64,000 nt of DNA from an uncultured Lachnospiraceae bacterium (GCA_910585825.1 CAJUEY010000009.1:1-64000), one strand, 5' to 3'. Positions 52,614 through 62,905 are shown, counted from the stretch's first letter. Notes: a model not told the origin generated them from the sequence alone. Numbers and translations are program-made.

Positions 52614-53933
52614 TTACAACTGTGTTGTTACAAAAATGTCGTAGATTGCTTTTATCGCCGTTTCAAAATCATTATTTGCAACACCAATGATAATGTTCAG
52701 CTCACTGGACCCCTGATCAATCATTTTGACGTTTACATTTGCATGGGAAAGCGCGGAAAAAATACGGCCTGCCGTCCCCCTCGTAGAACGCATTCCTCTG
52801 CCCACCACTGCAATCAGCGCCAGATCTGCCTCTAAATCAATGGTATCCGGCTGTGCAAGACGATGAATGGCGGAAAGGACCTGCTGCTCTTTGCCTTCAA
52901 ATTCTTCCTGATGTACAAATACAGTCATCGTATCAATTCCGGAGGGCATATGCTCAAAAGAAATGCCATTCTGCTCAAATGCCGATAACACTTTTCTCCC
53001 AAATCCCACTTCGGAGTTCATCATATCTTTGTCAATATTGACAGCTACAAAGCCCTTTTTGCCTGCAATTCCGGTAATCGTATATTTGGAATGGTGGCAG
53101 GTGCTCTCCACAATCAATGTTCCTTCTTCTTCCGGCTGATTGGTATTCCGAATATTAATGGGTATGCCTGCTTTCCGGACAGGAAATACCGCATCTTCGT
53201 GCAGCACCGTCGCCCCCATATAAGAAAGCTCCCGAAGCTCTCTGTATGTGATGACTTTAATCACTTTTGGATTTTCGATAATGCCCGGATCTGCAATCAG
53301 AAATCCGGATACATCTGTCCAATTTTCGTAAAGATCTGCTCCGGCTGCTTTAGCCACAATGGAACCGGTGATGTCTGAACCGCCCCTGGAAAAAGTACAC
53401 ACTCTGCCGTCGTCTTTTGCTCCGTAAAATCCGGGAATTACAGCTCTCTCACATTTTTTCAGCCGTTTAGAAAGAATTTTATCGGTTTTTTCCGCATCAA
53501 ACTCCCCGTCTTTGTTGAAAAATACAACTTCTGCCGCATCAATAAACTCATATCCCAGATAGGCAGCCATAATAATACCGTTTAAATATTCCCCTCTGGA
53601 CGCCGCATAATCAACTCCCGCTTTGTCAGCAAAATTCTCCGCTATTACACGGAATTCTTCTTCCAGAGAGATTTTCAAATTCAAACCATTAATAATAGAA
53701 TCATATCTTTCTTTGATCTTTTTTAATATTATTTTAAAATCTTCCTCTGCCTCTGCTGCTGCATAACAGTCGTAAAGCATATCCGTTACTTTGATATCTT
53801 TTGCATTTCTCTTTCCCGGCGCACTGGGAACTACATATTTTCTGTTTTCGTCAGAACGGATAATATCTCCAACTTTCGCAAACTGTCCTGCACTGGCCAA
53901 AGAACTTCCACCGAATTTTACTACTTTTATCAT
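52614..53933 (-). CDS. lysC: Aspartokinase
   Basis: 439 residues. KFGGSSLA at the N-terminus binds the phosphates, FSRGGSDITGS is the substrate loop, and two ACT domains at the C-terminus allow feedback control by end-product amino acids. Catalyses the first step of lysine, threonine and methionine synthesis. It follows apgM by 62 bases. Confidence 0.95.
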   Translation of the reverse strand: MIKVVKFGGSSLASAGQFAKVGDIIRSDENRKYVVPSAPGKRNAKDIKVTDMLYDCYAAAEAEEDFKIILKKIKERYDSIINGLNLKISLEEEFRVIAENFADKAGVDYAASRGEYLNGIIMAAYLGYEFIDAAEVVFFNKDGEFDAEKTDKILSKRLKKCERAVIPGFYGAKDDGRVCTFSRGGSDITGSIVAKAAGADLYENWTDVSGFLIADPGIIENPKVIKVITYRELRELSYMGATVLHEDAVFPVRKAGIPINIRNTNQPEEEGTLIVESTCHHSKYTITGIAGKKGFVAVNIDKDMMNSEVGFGRKVLSAFEQNGISFEHMPSGIDTMTVFVHQEEFEGKEQQVLSAIHRLAQPDTIDLEADLALIAVVGRGMRSTRGTAGRIFSALSHANVNVKMIDQGSSELNIIIGVANNDFETAIKAIYDIFVTTQL

Positions 53934-53995
53934 CTCTCTACTCCTTGCTCTTTATTATCCGGATATTTTTCTTCCGGCGTTCTCCATCCTATTCC

Positions 53996-55201
53996 TTATG
54001 GGCATCCCAGTAAATGATCTATCAATTTATGTCCTTCTACAATGAGATTTCCTGATTTTTCTGCCTCTTCTTCATTGTATTTCCAGGAATGCGCTTGTTC
54101 CATTGTACTGTCATACATCAGATATGGTACATTGTCCGCAGTATGGGTGCGGAGAGAAACCGGTGTTGGATGATCCGGCAGTATAACCATGCGGAAATCT
54201 TCTCCTGCCGCTCTAAGCCCTTCTACGATCGGCCGGATAATACGCTGGTCTAAGTTTTCAATAGCCTGCACTTTACGCTCAGTACTTCCCTGGTGCCCCA
54301 TTTCATCCGGTCCTTCCAGATGAACATAGACAAAATCGCAGCCTTCCTTTGTCAATACATCCACTGCAGCCTGCGCTTTGCCTTCATAATTAGTATTCAG
54401 CCCTCCGTTTGCTCCGTTTACGGTAATCACTTTCATGGAAGTTCCCACTGCAATTCCCTTTAACAAATCCACCGCAGAAATCATAGCTCCTTTTTTTCCT
54501 GTCTTTTCTTCAAAAGACGATAACTGCGGTCTGGTGCCCGCGCCCCAGAACCAACAGGAATTTGCAGGATTTTTGCCCTGTTTTTTCCGTTCCTGATTAA
54601 TCGGATGATTTACCAGAATATCATAGCTTTTTTTCATCATTTCCCGAAGTTTCTGCTCTTTGGGCAGATTATCGCCGATCTGCTGCCCTAAAATATCATG
54701 CGGCGGCGTCAGATCTGCTGTTTCTCCTTTATCCCAGATCAACAGATGTCTGTAACTGGTTCCCGCATAATAACGAAATTCTTCTGTTTCTAATTCTTTT
54801 CGGACTGCCTCTAATAAAACAGCGGCATCCTCCGTAGAAATCTCGCCGGAGCTATGGTCTATGATTGTACGCTCCTCATAATTTTCCTCTTCCTCTGACA
54901 GAGTAACAACATTGCATCGAAGGGCAATGTCCGTATCTTTCATAGGTACGCCGATACTAAGAGCCTCTAACGGAGACCTTCCGGAATAGTATTTTCTGGG
55001 ATCATATCCCAAGACGGACAAATTCGCCGTATCGCTTCCGGGACTCATACCATCAGGAATCGTATGCACCATTCCAATCTCTCCTTTTTCTGCCAGCTGG
55101 TTCATCATCGGTGTATCGGCATAGGCAAGCGGTGTTCTGCCGTCTAAAGACTCAATGGGACGGTCTGCCATACCGTCCCCTAAAATTACTAAATATTTCA
55201 T
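53996..55201 (-). CDS. apgM: ApgM-type phosphotransferase, probable homoserine kinase
   Basis: 401 residues of the cofactor-independent phosphoglycerate-mutase family, archaeal type (COG3635): LGDGMADRPI, PGSDTANLSVLGYDP with the catalytic Ser/Thr region and DHPTPVSLRTHT metal ligands. Genes of this type inside threonine operons are thought to replace ThrB homoserine kinase. Here it lies between hom and lysC, and no ThrB-type gene is seen, which supports that reading. Confidence 0.85.
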   Translation of the reverse strand: MKYLVILGDGMADRPIESLDGRTPLAYADTPMMNQLAEKGEIGMVHTIPDGMSPGSDTANLSVLGYDPRKYYSGRSPLEALSIGVPMKDTDIALRCNVVTLSEEEENYEERTIIDHSSGEISTEDAAVLLEAVRKELETEEFRYYAGTSYRHLLIWDKGETADLTPPHDILGQQIGDNLPKEQKLREMMKKSYDILVNHPINQERKKQGKNPANSCWFWGAGTRPQLSSFEEKTGKKGAMISAVDLLKGIAVGTSMKVITVNGANGGLNTNYEGKAQAAVDVLTKEGCDFVYVHLEGPDEMGHQGSTERKVQAIENLDQRIIRPIVEGLRAAGEDFRMVILPDHPTPVSLRTHTADNVPYLMYDSTMEQAHSWKYNEEEAEKSGNLIVEGHKLIDHLLGCP

Positions 55202-55216
55202 CTGTCTGCTCCTTTA

Positions 55217-56416
55217 TTACATTCCCATACGGATCACAGAAAGAATCTCTAAATCCTTTTTCTTTTCTGCAAACGTTTCTTCTGTCATGGAATTCGTGAT
55301 AAATCCTGTCTCTCCTGGGATTCCTGCATCCACATACTCCGGGTTTTCAAATACTTTTTCAATTTCTTCTTTGGCGGAAGAGGTTCTGACAAAAAATACA
55401 TTCCCTGCTTTTCCAAAAGCCGCCAGCTCTAATTTCTTAGAACTCCACTCCACCAGTATATTTCGATTTAAATGTTTTACAATATCTACGATATCTGCCG
55501 CTACCGCAGACGCTGTCGGCAGTTTTCCGGCGCCGCTGCCGTAAAACATTGCGTCTCCCAGTACATTTCCACGGACAAATACTGCATTGAATACATCATT
55601 GACCGGATATAACGGATGTTTCGGGGAAATTAAAAACGGAGCTACCATAGCCAGATATCCGTTTTCAGTTTTTTTACTGGAAGCCAAAAGCTTAATAGCC
55701 CGTCCCATTTTCTTCGCATATTTCATATCAATTGCAGAAACTTTTGTGATTCCTTCGGTATGAATATCTTCAAAGTCAATCTGCCGGCCGCATACCAGAG
55801 ATGTCAGTATGGCAATCTTTCTGCAGGCATCGTATCCTTCAATATCTGCGGAAGGATCTTTTTCTGCATATCCTTTATCCTGAGCATCTTTTAATACGTC
55901 TTCAAACTCCAGTCCCTCATCTGACATTTTCGTCATCATGTAGTTTGTGGTTCCGTTTAAAATACCTGTAATCTCTTCGATCTCATCTGCTGTCAAACAG
56001 GAATTTAAAGAACGGATAATTGGAATGCCTCCGCCCACACTGGCCTCAAACAGGAAATTCACATTCTTTTCTTTTGCCAGTGCAATTAATTCTGCTCCCT
56101 TATCCGCCACAAGGGCTTTGTTGGAAGTCGTCACATGCTTTCCCGCCTCCAACATGGATTTTACAAATGTATAGGCAGGTTCTACGCCTCCCATTGTCTC
56201 CACAACCACTTGAACTTCCGGATCATTTACAATGACATTTACATCATGTACGATTTTTTCCTGAATTGGATCTCCCGGAAAATCTCTTAAATCCAGCACA
56301 TATTTGACTTCGATCTCATGACCGGCTCTTTTTGCAATGCTCTCTCTGTTGATATTTAATACCTCTACTACACCGGAACCTATGGTTCCGTATCCCATTA
56401 CTGCTGCTTTTATCAT
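55217..56416 (-). CDS. hom: Homoserine dehydrogenase
   Basis: 399 residues from ATG 56416 (GGAGG six bases upstream; the frame's earlier Met lies within that site). NAD-binding GYGTIGSGV, catalytic segment GILNGTTNYMMTKM and KDPSADIEGYDACRK are clear. A short C-terminal ACT-like domain is present. Produces homoserine for threonine and methionine. Confidence 0.95.
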   Translation of the reverse strand: MIKAAVMGYGTIGSGVVEVLNINRESIAKRAGHEIEVKYVLDLRDFPGDPIQEKIVHDVNVIVNDPEVQVVVETMGGVEPAYTFVKSMLEAGKHVTTSNKALVADKGAELIALAKEKNVNFLFEASVGGGIPIIRSLNSCLTADEIEEITGILNGTTNYMMTKMSDEGLEFEDVLKDAQDKGYAEKDPSADIEGYDACRKIAILTSLVCGRQIDFEDIHTEGITKVSAIDMKYAKKMGRAIKLLASSKKTENGYLAMVAPFLISPKHPLYPVNDVFNAVFVRGNVLGDAMFYGSGAGKLPTASAVAADIVDIVKHLNRNILVEWSSKKLELAAFGKAGNVFFVRTSSAKEEIEKVFENPEYVDAGIPGETGFITNSMTEETFAEKKKDLEILSVIRMGM

Positions 56417-56433
56417 AATTTCCTCCATTCCCT

Positions 56434-56877
56434 TTACTCTCTGGCCAGTATCTTTAAATAATGTATTCCCGTTTTACCTTCGATGTCTTCCACCATTTGG
56501 GAACTGTCTCCGGTATCTGTCAGCACTTCCACACTCAGGGTCAGAGACGCTACGCCGTTTACCGGAATACTCTGATGTATGGTAAGTATATTGGCGCGGT
56601 AATCTGCCACGGATTTCAGTACTTCCGACAAAAGTCCCGGTTCGTCATCCATTTGAATAATCATCGTAATCGTTCTCCCTTTGGCGTTATCGTGAAAGGG
56701 AAATATATCATCTTTGTATTTGTAAAATGAACTGCGGCTGATTCCCACTGCCTCCGCAGCCTCCAGAACGCTCTCTGCCTTTCCGGAATCCAGCAGACGT
56801 TTCGCTTCAACCACCTTTAAGAGCACATCAGGTACGGCTTTCTCTTTTAAAACAAAATAGCGTGTTCGCGCTGCCAT
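56434..56877 (-). CDS. pheB: ACT-domain regulator (PheB-like)
   Basis: 147 residues. An N-terminal helical part with a helix-turn-helix-like segment (SVLEAAEAVGISRSSFYKYKD) is followed by an ACT domain (TMIIQMDDEPGLLSEVLKSVADYRANIL; quoted by its ends). First gene of the amino-acid operon; it may sense an amino acid and modulate the following enzymes or their transcription. The PheB label reflects family membership, not a chorismate mutase role. Confidence 0.8.
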   Translation of the reverse strand: MAARTRYFVLKEKAVPDVLLKVVEAKRLLDSGKAESVLEAAEAVGISRSSFYKYKDDIFPFHDNAKGRTITMIIQMDDEPGLLSEVLKSVADYRANILTIHQSIPVNGVASLTLSVEVLTDTGDSSQMVEDIEGKTGIHYLKILARE

Positions 56878-56936
56878 AACTCATCGCCTTCCTTATATGT
56901 GTTTGCATTACAGATACAACTGTCCTCACGGGGAAG

Positions 56937-56965
56937 ATAATAACATAATTTTCCTGCTGTTGCAA
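56937..56965 (-). promoter_or_regulatory. Promoter of the ACT-hom-apgM-lysC-pyr operon
   Basis: TTGCAA (56960-56965) and TATTAT (56937-56942) spaced by 17 bases on the minus strand, about 60 bases before the start codon, which has an AAGGAAGG site. The leader is too short to hold a riboswitch. Confidence 0.7.
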
Positions 56966-57020
56966 TTTATTTTTTTATGTCTCCATCTTGTAACATTTCA
57001 GCCCTCAGACTCACAGCTGC

Positions 57021-58158
57021 CTATTCTTCTCCGTTTGACATATTCGCAGGGCATCCCAAAGAAAGCCATTTTAAGTATCCGTTGATAAACAAATCAATCT
57101 TGCCGTCCATAACGCTGTCCACATTTCCGGTTTCCACGCCGGTGCGATGATCTTTCACCATAGTATATGGCTGCATCACATAAGAACGAATCTGGTTTCC
57201 CCAGCCGATTTCCGTCACTTCTCCCCGGATTCCCGCTGCTTTCTGTGCATTTTCCTGCTGTTTTAACAGATAAAGCCTTGCCTTTAACATCTGCATGGCC
57301 TTGTCCTTATTCATATGCTGAGACCTTTCATTCTGGCACTGTACTACAATTCCCGTAGGAAAATGAGTAATACGGATCGCAGAGGAAGTTTTATTGATAT
57401 GCTGTCCTCCCGCTCCGCTGGAACGGTAAGTATCAATCCGGATATCTTCATCATTAATTTCAATATCAATATCTTCTTCAATATCCGGCATAACGTCGCA
57501 GGAAACAAAAGAAGTCTGCCGCTTGCCGGCCGCATTAAACGGAGAAATCCGAACCAATCTATGCACTCCCTTTTCAGATTTCAAATAGCCATAGGCATTT
57601 TCTCCGTTTACCTGAAACGTTATGGATTTGATGCCCGCCTCATCTCCATCCAGAGAATCCAGCACTTCTACGCTAAATCCTTTGTCCGATGCCCATCGGG
57701 TAAACATACGATATAACATAGACGCCCAATCGCAGGACTCAGTTCCTCCGGCTCCGGCATGGAGGGAAAGAATCGCATTATCTTTGTCGTATTCTCCTGA
57801 TAAAAGAGTTTTCATTCGGATTCCTTCAAAAGTTTTCTCAAACTCTGTAAGTTCTTCCGCTGCTTCTTCAATCAAAGAAATATCATTTTCTTCGTTTGCC
57901 ATTTCAATCAAGGTTTCAATATCTTCAAACTGTTCCTTTAACTTTGCAAATGTCTCCACATCATCTTTCAGGCTTTTTAAATCCTTCATCTTTTGCTGGG
58001 AGATCTCTACATTATCCCAGAAATCTGGAGCCTCCATTTCTCTCTCTAATTCCTGGATCTGCTGTTCTTTGCCAGCTAAGTCAAAGTGAATCCCTCACTT
58101 CCACTAATGGTCCCCGATAGGTATTTAAGATTGTTTTATACTGATCTGCTTCTACCAT
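57021..58158 (-). CDS. prfB: Peptide chain release factor 2 with programmed +1 frameshift
   Basis: Translation starts at ATG 58158 (AGAGGTG upstream), proceeds for 25 codons and meets an in-frame TGA at 58081-58083. The CTT-TGA-C context, with a GTGAGGGA Shine-Dalgarno-like stretch just upstream, is the classical RF2 autoregulatory site: low RF2 allows a shift to GAC and full synthesis. The remaining frame (DLAGKEQQ...) encodes the rest, including the GGQ motif (SSGAGGQHIN) that releases the peptide and SPF for stop recognition (VRISPFNAAGKR). Confidence 0.95.
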
Positions 58159-58177
58159 TAATTTCACCTCTTTCTTT

Positions 58178-58690
58178 TTACTTTTTATGAAAAAGACCGT
58201 GGTCTTTCTGCCGTTTTTTAACGATATATATGACTGCCCAGGCAAATAAAAGCCCTATCAGCGCACCTAAACTGTCAATCATCACATCTTTTATTTCACC
58301 GGAACGTCCTTTTACAAACAACTGATGAAATTCATCTGTTGCAGCATATGCAGAAGTTCCAATCCAGGCAAGAAACCAGCAATTCTTCCGAAAATACGGA
58401 TATTGCATACAATTTCCAAGGAAAATCCATGCCAGAATGGCATACTCTGTCATATGAGCCATTTTCCGTACCGGATACTCTAACTGTTCTGCAAATATTT
58501 CTATGGATTCCCGGTTCCATTCCAGATGAAACAACATATTGACACGTTCTGCTATACAGCCTGTCAGACTGCCGCTCATTTTTCCTGAATCCACTGCCTC
58601 CTGGGCAGAGAAGTGAAAAATCAGCAGCATCCAGAAAACCGCCGCGAAAAACCACAGATATCTGCTTTTGTATTTTATTTTCCTCATCAT
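58178..58690 (-). CDS. VanZ-family membrane protein
   Basis: About 169 residues with four membrane helices and the VanZ signatures MAHMTEYAILAW and TDEFHQLFVKGRSGEIKDVMIDSLGALIG (quoted by its parts TDEFHQLFVKGR and DVMIDSLGA). VanZ proteins affect glycopeptide sensitivity or envelope properties by unknown means. Located between the S41 protease and prfB, 14 bases after the first. Confidence 0.85.
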   Translation of the reverse strand: MMRKIKYKSRYLWFFAAVFWMLLIFHFSAQEAVDSGKMSGSLTGCIAERVNMLFHLEWNRESIEIFAEQLEYPVRKMAHMTEYAILAWIFLGNCMQYPYFRKNCWFLAWIGTSAYAATDEFHQLFVKGRSGEIKDVMIDSLGALIGLLFAWAVIYIVKKRQKDHGLFHKK

Positions 58691-58704
58691 CTATCGCACC
58701 GCAT

Positions 58705-59985
58705 CTATGGCTCCGAAATTTCTTTCTCTAAAATTTCGATTCCTTTCTGTACCTGATTGTCCAGAAGCTCGTCGTATCCGTCTGCCCGTTCACCCAAATA
58801 TTCATATTTCAGCTCCACATCCGGACTAATACCGGTTCCATGTATATTTTCTCCATTTGGCGTAAAATATTTTGCAGTTGTCAGTTTAATGGCGTCTCCG
58901 TCTTCCAGCTGGATAATTGACTGCACAACGCCCTTTCCATATGTTTTCGTACCGATTAAAGTTCCCGCTTTATAATCCCGAATCGCTCCTGCCAAAATTT
59001 CAGAGGCGCTGGCGCTGTTTCCATTGATCAGAACAGCTATGGGACATGTGATGATTTGACCTGCATCAGAGGTATAATCCTTTCGTTCTCCGTATTTGTC
59101 CTGGGTATATACTACAGTTCCTTCCGGCAGAAAATCATCCAAAATACTGGTTACCGAAGTAAGCATTCCTCCCGGATTGTCCCGTACATCTACGATCATC
59201 CCCTGCATACCCTGGTCAAAAAGATCCTCTGCAGCCGATTCAAACTGTTCTACTGTAGGCTCTCCAAATTCCAAAATGTGGATATACCCGATCTTATCGT
59301 TTAACATTCTGTGCTCCACCGTAGGAAGATCAATATTCGCTCTTTGCACATCAAATTCCAGATATTCCGGCTCTCCCTCTCTGTAAATCTGCAAATGTAC
59401 CGAAGTTCCCTCCTCTCCACGGATATAGGTCACCAGATCCGACAGTTCCATACTGACCGACTCAATGTCTTCTACCATAACGATCACATCTCCATTTTGC
59501 AAACCTGCCGCCTCTGCCGGAGATCCCTCATACACATGGGTAATCGTCACCTGCATAGACTCCTTATCCTGAGAAAGTCCCGCGCCGATTCCATAGTAAT
59601 TCTGTGTAGCGCTGATCTGCATATCCTGATGCTCCGCAGGCGTATAATACTGGGTATATTTATCATCCAATCCTTCCAACAAACCGGCATATATACCGTT
59701 CGCCAGTTTTTCATCATCAACCTCATCATAAAAATACAGACGGATGTATCCCATTAATTCTGCAATCTTCTTCTGTACCTTTTCGCCTAATATGGTGTTT
59801 TGCTCCGCATCTTTGCTTTCTGATTCTCCGATGACCATACGGCCGCCCATAACATTGGTTGCAATAAAGAGTCCTAAAACTCCAACCAAAACCGTTCCAA
59901 TTACACCTGTCAGAACCCCTTTTAAAAACTTTTTGTCTGATTTTGGTTCCTCGCCTATTTTCTCATATTCTTCCATTTCATCCAT
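58705..59985 (-). CDS. S41-family C-terminal processing protease
   Basis: 426 residues. One N-terminal membrane helix (about 23-45), a PDZ domain (YEGSPAEAAGLQNGDVI) and the S41 catalytic domain with Ser in NGNSASASEILAGA and Lys in GTKTYGKGVVQ. Extracellular membrane-anchored protease acting on envelope proteins. FtsEX and CtpA are often linked, which agrees with cell-wall remodelling. Confidence 0.92.
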   Translation of the reverse strand: MDEMEEYEKIGEEPKSDKKFLKGVLTGVIGTVLVGVLGLFIATNVMGGRMVIGESESKDAEQNTILGEKVQKKIAELMGYIRLYFYDEVDDEKLANGIYAGLLEGLDDKYTQYYTPAEHQDMQISATQNYYGIGAGLSQDKESMQVTITHVYEGSPAEAAGLQNGDVIVMVEDIESVSMELSDLVTYIRGEEGTSVHLQIYREGEPEYLEFDVQRANIDLPTVEHRMLNDKIGYIHILEFGEPTVEQFESAAEDLFDQGMQGMIVDVRDNPGGMLTSVTSILDDFLPEGTVVYTQDKYGERKDYTSDAGQIITCPIAVLINGNSASASEILAGAIRDYKAGTLIGTKTYGKGVVQSIIQLEDGDAIKLTTAKYFTPNGENIHGTGISPDVELKYEYLGERADGYDELLDNQVQKGIEILEKEISEP

Positions 59986-60223
59986 GTCTGCTCTTATCCT
60001 TTCTCTGTTTCCATTGCATGAATCTTTCTCTCTATTTTTTTAGAATATGCCTGAAAACGGTTTCTACAATCCCGATCCGGCATCTTGCAGAAATCTGTCT
60101 CCAGGCACACTTTAGAGGGAAATCCTCAAATGATCCATTTCATTATACGTTTCATTTGTCCGAATCATTCCGGTATCATCTGGTGAAACTATGAAGTCAC
60201 AGTCTAAACAGCATCCTCCGGTT
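59986..60223. other. Gap between ftsX and the S41 protease
   Basis: 238 bases. A TATAAT box occurs near 60150-60160 on the minus strand, with no clear -35. A short frame without known similarity is present. Probably a secondary promoter for the protease. Confidence 0.35.
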
Positions 60224-61141
60224 CTACACATTCAAATGTTTGCGGATCGTAATGCGGCTGCCCAGAAAACCGATGCCGACGCCTAAAATCAATGCCACCG
60301 GAACCAGCGTATGGAATACGCCTTTTGCCGGAACAAAAGAAATCAGGTTGCTTAAAAAATTGAATTTCTCCTCAATATATACAATTAATTTATTATACAA
60401 CAGATATAAAAGTATTAAAGGCAGCGCCGCTCCGATCAAGCCGATCAGAATCCCTTCTACAATAAAGGGAGCCCTTACAAAAGAATCTGTTGCTCCGATT
60501 AACTTCATGATTCCAATCTCATCCCTGCGAACCGCAATTCCCGTTGTTACGGTATTACTGATTAAAAAAATCGCAACCAGAAACAGGATCAAAATAATCC
60601 CTACAGAAATGTAACCGATCAGACTGTTAAAATCTGACAGTGTATTGGCTACGGTCGCAGAATGACGTACCTCCCGCACGCCTTCTAATCCTTTCAGATA
60701 ATCCACCAACACCGGCTGCATAGAAACATCGTTCATATAAATAGCGTAACTGGAAGAATTGGCAAGAGGATTGTCATCTGCAAATCCCGCCGCCGCCTCT
60801 TCGCTTCCCTTAAAATATTCTTCTTTAAATTCCGTCCAGGCTTCCTCTGCTGACAAAAACTGGCAGTCCGACACTTCTGCCCTCTGCCGGATTTCTTTTC
60901 CGATTTCATCGATCTGTTCCTGAGATATTCCTTCCTGAAAAAAAACGGTAACGGCTACTCCGGATTCTGCATCTTTGACCATTGCCTGGAAGTTTATAAC
61001 AATGGAAAAGAACAGGCCAAACAAAAAAATACAGGCTGACATCGTCGCAATAGATGCCAGGGAAAACATTTTATTCCTCCAGATATTATTGACGCCCTGT
61101 TTAAAGGTATAACCAAGAGAACTAATCCTCATCGTATTCAC
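60224..61141 (-). CDS. ftsX: Cell-division ABC transporter permease
   Basis: 305 residues, four membrane helices with a large extracellular loop after the first (about 45-175) and the FtsX C-terminal pair (AVRRDEIGIMKLIGATDSFVRAPF, quoted by ends AVRRDEIGIM and ATDSFVRAPF). With FtsE it controls peptidoglycan hydrolases at division. Overlaps ftsE by 20 bases. Confidence 0.95.
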   Translation of the reverse strand: MNTMRISSLGYTFKQGVNNIWRNKMFSLASIATMSACIFLFGLFFSIVINFQAMVKDAESGVAVTVFFQEGISQEQIDEIGKEIRQRAEVSDCQFLSAEEAWTEFKEEYFKGSEEAAAGFADDNPLANSSSYAIYMNDVSMQPVLVDYLKGLEGVREVRHSATVANTLSDFNSLIGYISVGIILILFLVAIFLISNTVTTGIAVRRDEIGIMKLIGATDSFVRAPFIVEGILIGLIGAALPLILLYLLYNKLIVYIEEKFNFLSNLISFVPAKGVFHTLVPVALILGVGIGFLGSRITIRKHLNV

Positions 61142-61802
61142 CGCTTACATCAGATATGATGACACCTTTCTTTATCGTGATCACACGTTTATCCATTACT
61201 CTGACAATCTCCATATTGTGAGTAACGACTACAACGGTTGTTCCCCTCTCATTAATCTCTTCCAACAATTTCATGATCTCCCACGCGTTATTGGAATCCA
61301 GATTTCCGGTAGGCTCGTCTGCAAGCAAAATCTTCGGCTGATTAATCAGCGCCCTCGCAATCGCTACCCTCTGCTGCTCTCCTCCGGAAAGCTGTCTTGG
61401 ATAAGATTTGTACTTTGCCGCCAGCCCTACCATGGAAAGCATCTGCGGCACTCTTCTGCGGGATTCCCTGACAGACGCTCCGATTACCCTTTGCGCAAAA
61501 GCTACATTGTCATATACATTTCTATCCTTTAACAACCTGAAATCCTGAAACACCACCCCCAGATTTCTTCGAAATCTGGGAACCTGTTTGTGTCTGATCG
61601 TATGTAGCTTCCTGCCGTTAATTGTAATCACGCCTTCTGTAGGTTCCAATTCTTTTAACAACAGTTTTATCAGAGTTGATTTCCCGGAACCGCTGTCCCC
61701 CACCACAAATACAAATTCTCCCTCTTTTATTTCCAGATTTACATCATTTAATGCCGGAATCCCGGCAGAATAAGCTTTGCTGACGTGTTCTAACTTAATC
61801 AT
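61122..61802 (-). CDS. ftsE: Cell-division ABC transporter ATPase
   Basis: 226 residues. Walker A GDSGSGKSTL, signature LSGGEQQRVAIARAL, Walker B ILLADEPTGNLD and the H-loop VVVTHN are complete. Partners FtsX. The gene follows the CdaR-like regulator by 14 bases. Confidence 0.96.
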   Translation of the reverse strand: MIKLEHVSKAYSAGIPALNDVNLEIKEGEFVFVVGDSGSGKSTLIKLLLKELEPTEGVITINGRKLHTIRHKQVPRFRRNLGVVFQDFRLLKDRNVYDNVAFAQRVIGASVRESRRRVPQMLSMVGLAAKYKSYPRQLSGGEQQRVAIARALINQPKILLADEPTGNLDSNNAWEIMKLLEEINERGTTVVVVTHNMEIVRVMDKRVITIKKGVIISDVSGEYDED

Positions 61803-61816
61803 GCATGCCTCCTATG

Positions 61817-62905
61817 TCAATAATCCAGCGTCTCCATATACTTCATATATTTTACTACCATAAGCGCAATCTTAAAGGTTATGGCATCCTCAAATACCCT
61901 CAGATCCAATCCTGTACTCTTCTGAAGTTTATCCAGACGATATACCAATGTATTCCTGTGAATATACAGCTGACGAGAAGTTTCTGATACATTCAGGCTG
62001 TTTTCAAAAAACTTGTTAATCGTCGTTAAGGTCTCTTCATCAAAATCGTCCGGTGATTTACCGTCAAAAATTTCCCGGATAAACATTTTACAAAGAGGAA
62101 TAGGCAGCTGATAAATCAAACGTCCGATTCCCAATGTGGCATAGGCTACAATATTCTTCTCCGGAAAAAATATTTTGCCTACGTCAAGAGCCATTCGAGC
62201 CTCTTTGTAAGAACGTGATACATCTTTGATATCACCAATAATCGTGCCGTATGCAATATGTACTTCTTTTTTGGCATCTCCTTTAAAAAGATCAAAAATC
62301 ACTTCTGCCGTCTTGTTGAGATCGTCATAGGTTTCGTTCTCCGTCAGTTCTTTTACTACAATAATATCCTTCTCATCCACAGCTGTCACGAAATCCTGGG
62401 ATGTGCTGCCGTAAATACTTCTGACTTTCTTCAGATCGTTGCCTTCTTTGTCCCTGTCAGCCTCAATAATATATACGACGCGGCGGACATCTGTATCAAT
62501 ATGCAGTTTCTTGGAACGATTATAAATATCCACTAATAGCAGATTATCCAACAGAAGATTCTTAATAAAATTATCCTTATCAAATCTTTCTTTGTATGCA
62601 ACCAGCAGATTCTGAATCTGAAATACTGCAATCTGACCTACCATGTAAATATCATCGCTGTCTCCATTTGCAAGGAGCACATATTCCAACTGACGTTCGT
62701 CAAACACTTTAAAAAACTGACAGCCATTCATAACCTGAGAATCAGCCGGAGAATTGGCAAAGCTTTCCGCCGCTTCTATGTATTCCTCCGTATCAGAAAA
62801 AGTTGCTGCCAGCACGTTGCCCTCCATATCAATAATACATAGTTCTACCCTTGTAATTCCTTTTAACCCATCAATCGTATTCTGCAGTATCTGATTTGAA
62901 ATCAT
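61817..62905 (-). CDS. CdaR/PucR-type transcriptional regulator
   Basis: 362 residues. An N-terminal sugar-diacid-recognition-like domain, a GGDEF-related middle and a C-terminal helix-turn-helix (NVSETSRQLYIHRNTLVYRLDKLQ by ends NVSETSRQLYIHRNT and YRLDKLQ). The ligand is unknown. The leader has GAAGGAGAA. First gene of the run into ftsE. Confidence 0.88.
   Translation of the reverse strand: MISNQILQNTIDGLKGITRVELCIIDMEGNVLAATFSDTEEYIEAAESFANSPADSQVMNGCQFFKVFDERQLEYVLLANGDSDDIYMVGQIAVFQIQNLLVAYKERFDKDNFIKNLLLDNLLLVDIYNRSKKLHIDTDVRRVVYIIEADRDKEGNDLKKVRSIYGSTSQDFVTAVDEKDIIVVKELTENETYDDLNKTAEVIFDLFKGDAKKEVHIAYGTIIGDIKDVSRSYKEARMALDVGKIFFPEKNIVAYATLGIGRLIYQLPIPLCKMFIREIFDGKSPDDFDEETLTTINKFFENSLNVSETSRQLYIHRNTLVYRLDKLQKSTGLDLRVFEDAITFKIALMVVKYMKYMETLDY

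Noticed and set aside
56878..56960. Possible T-box or riboswitch before the amino-acid operon
   Set aside because: The leader after the promoter is only about 50 bases and holds no such structure.
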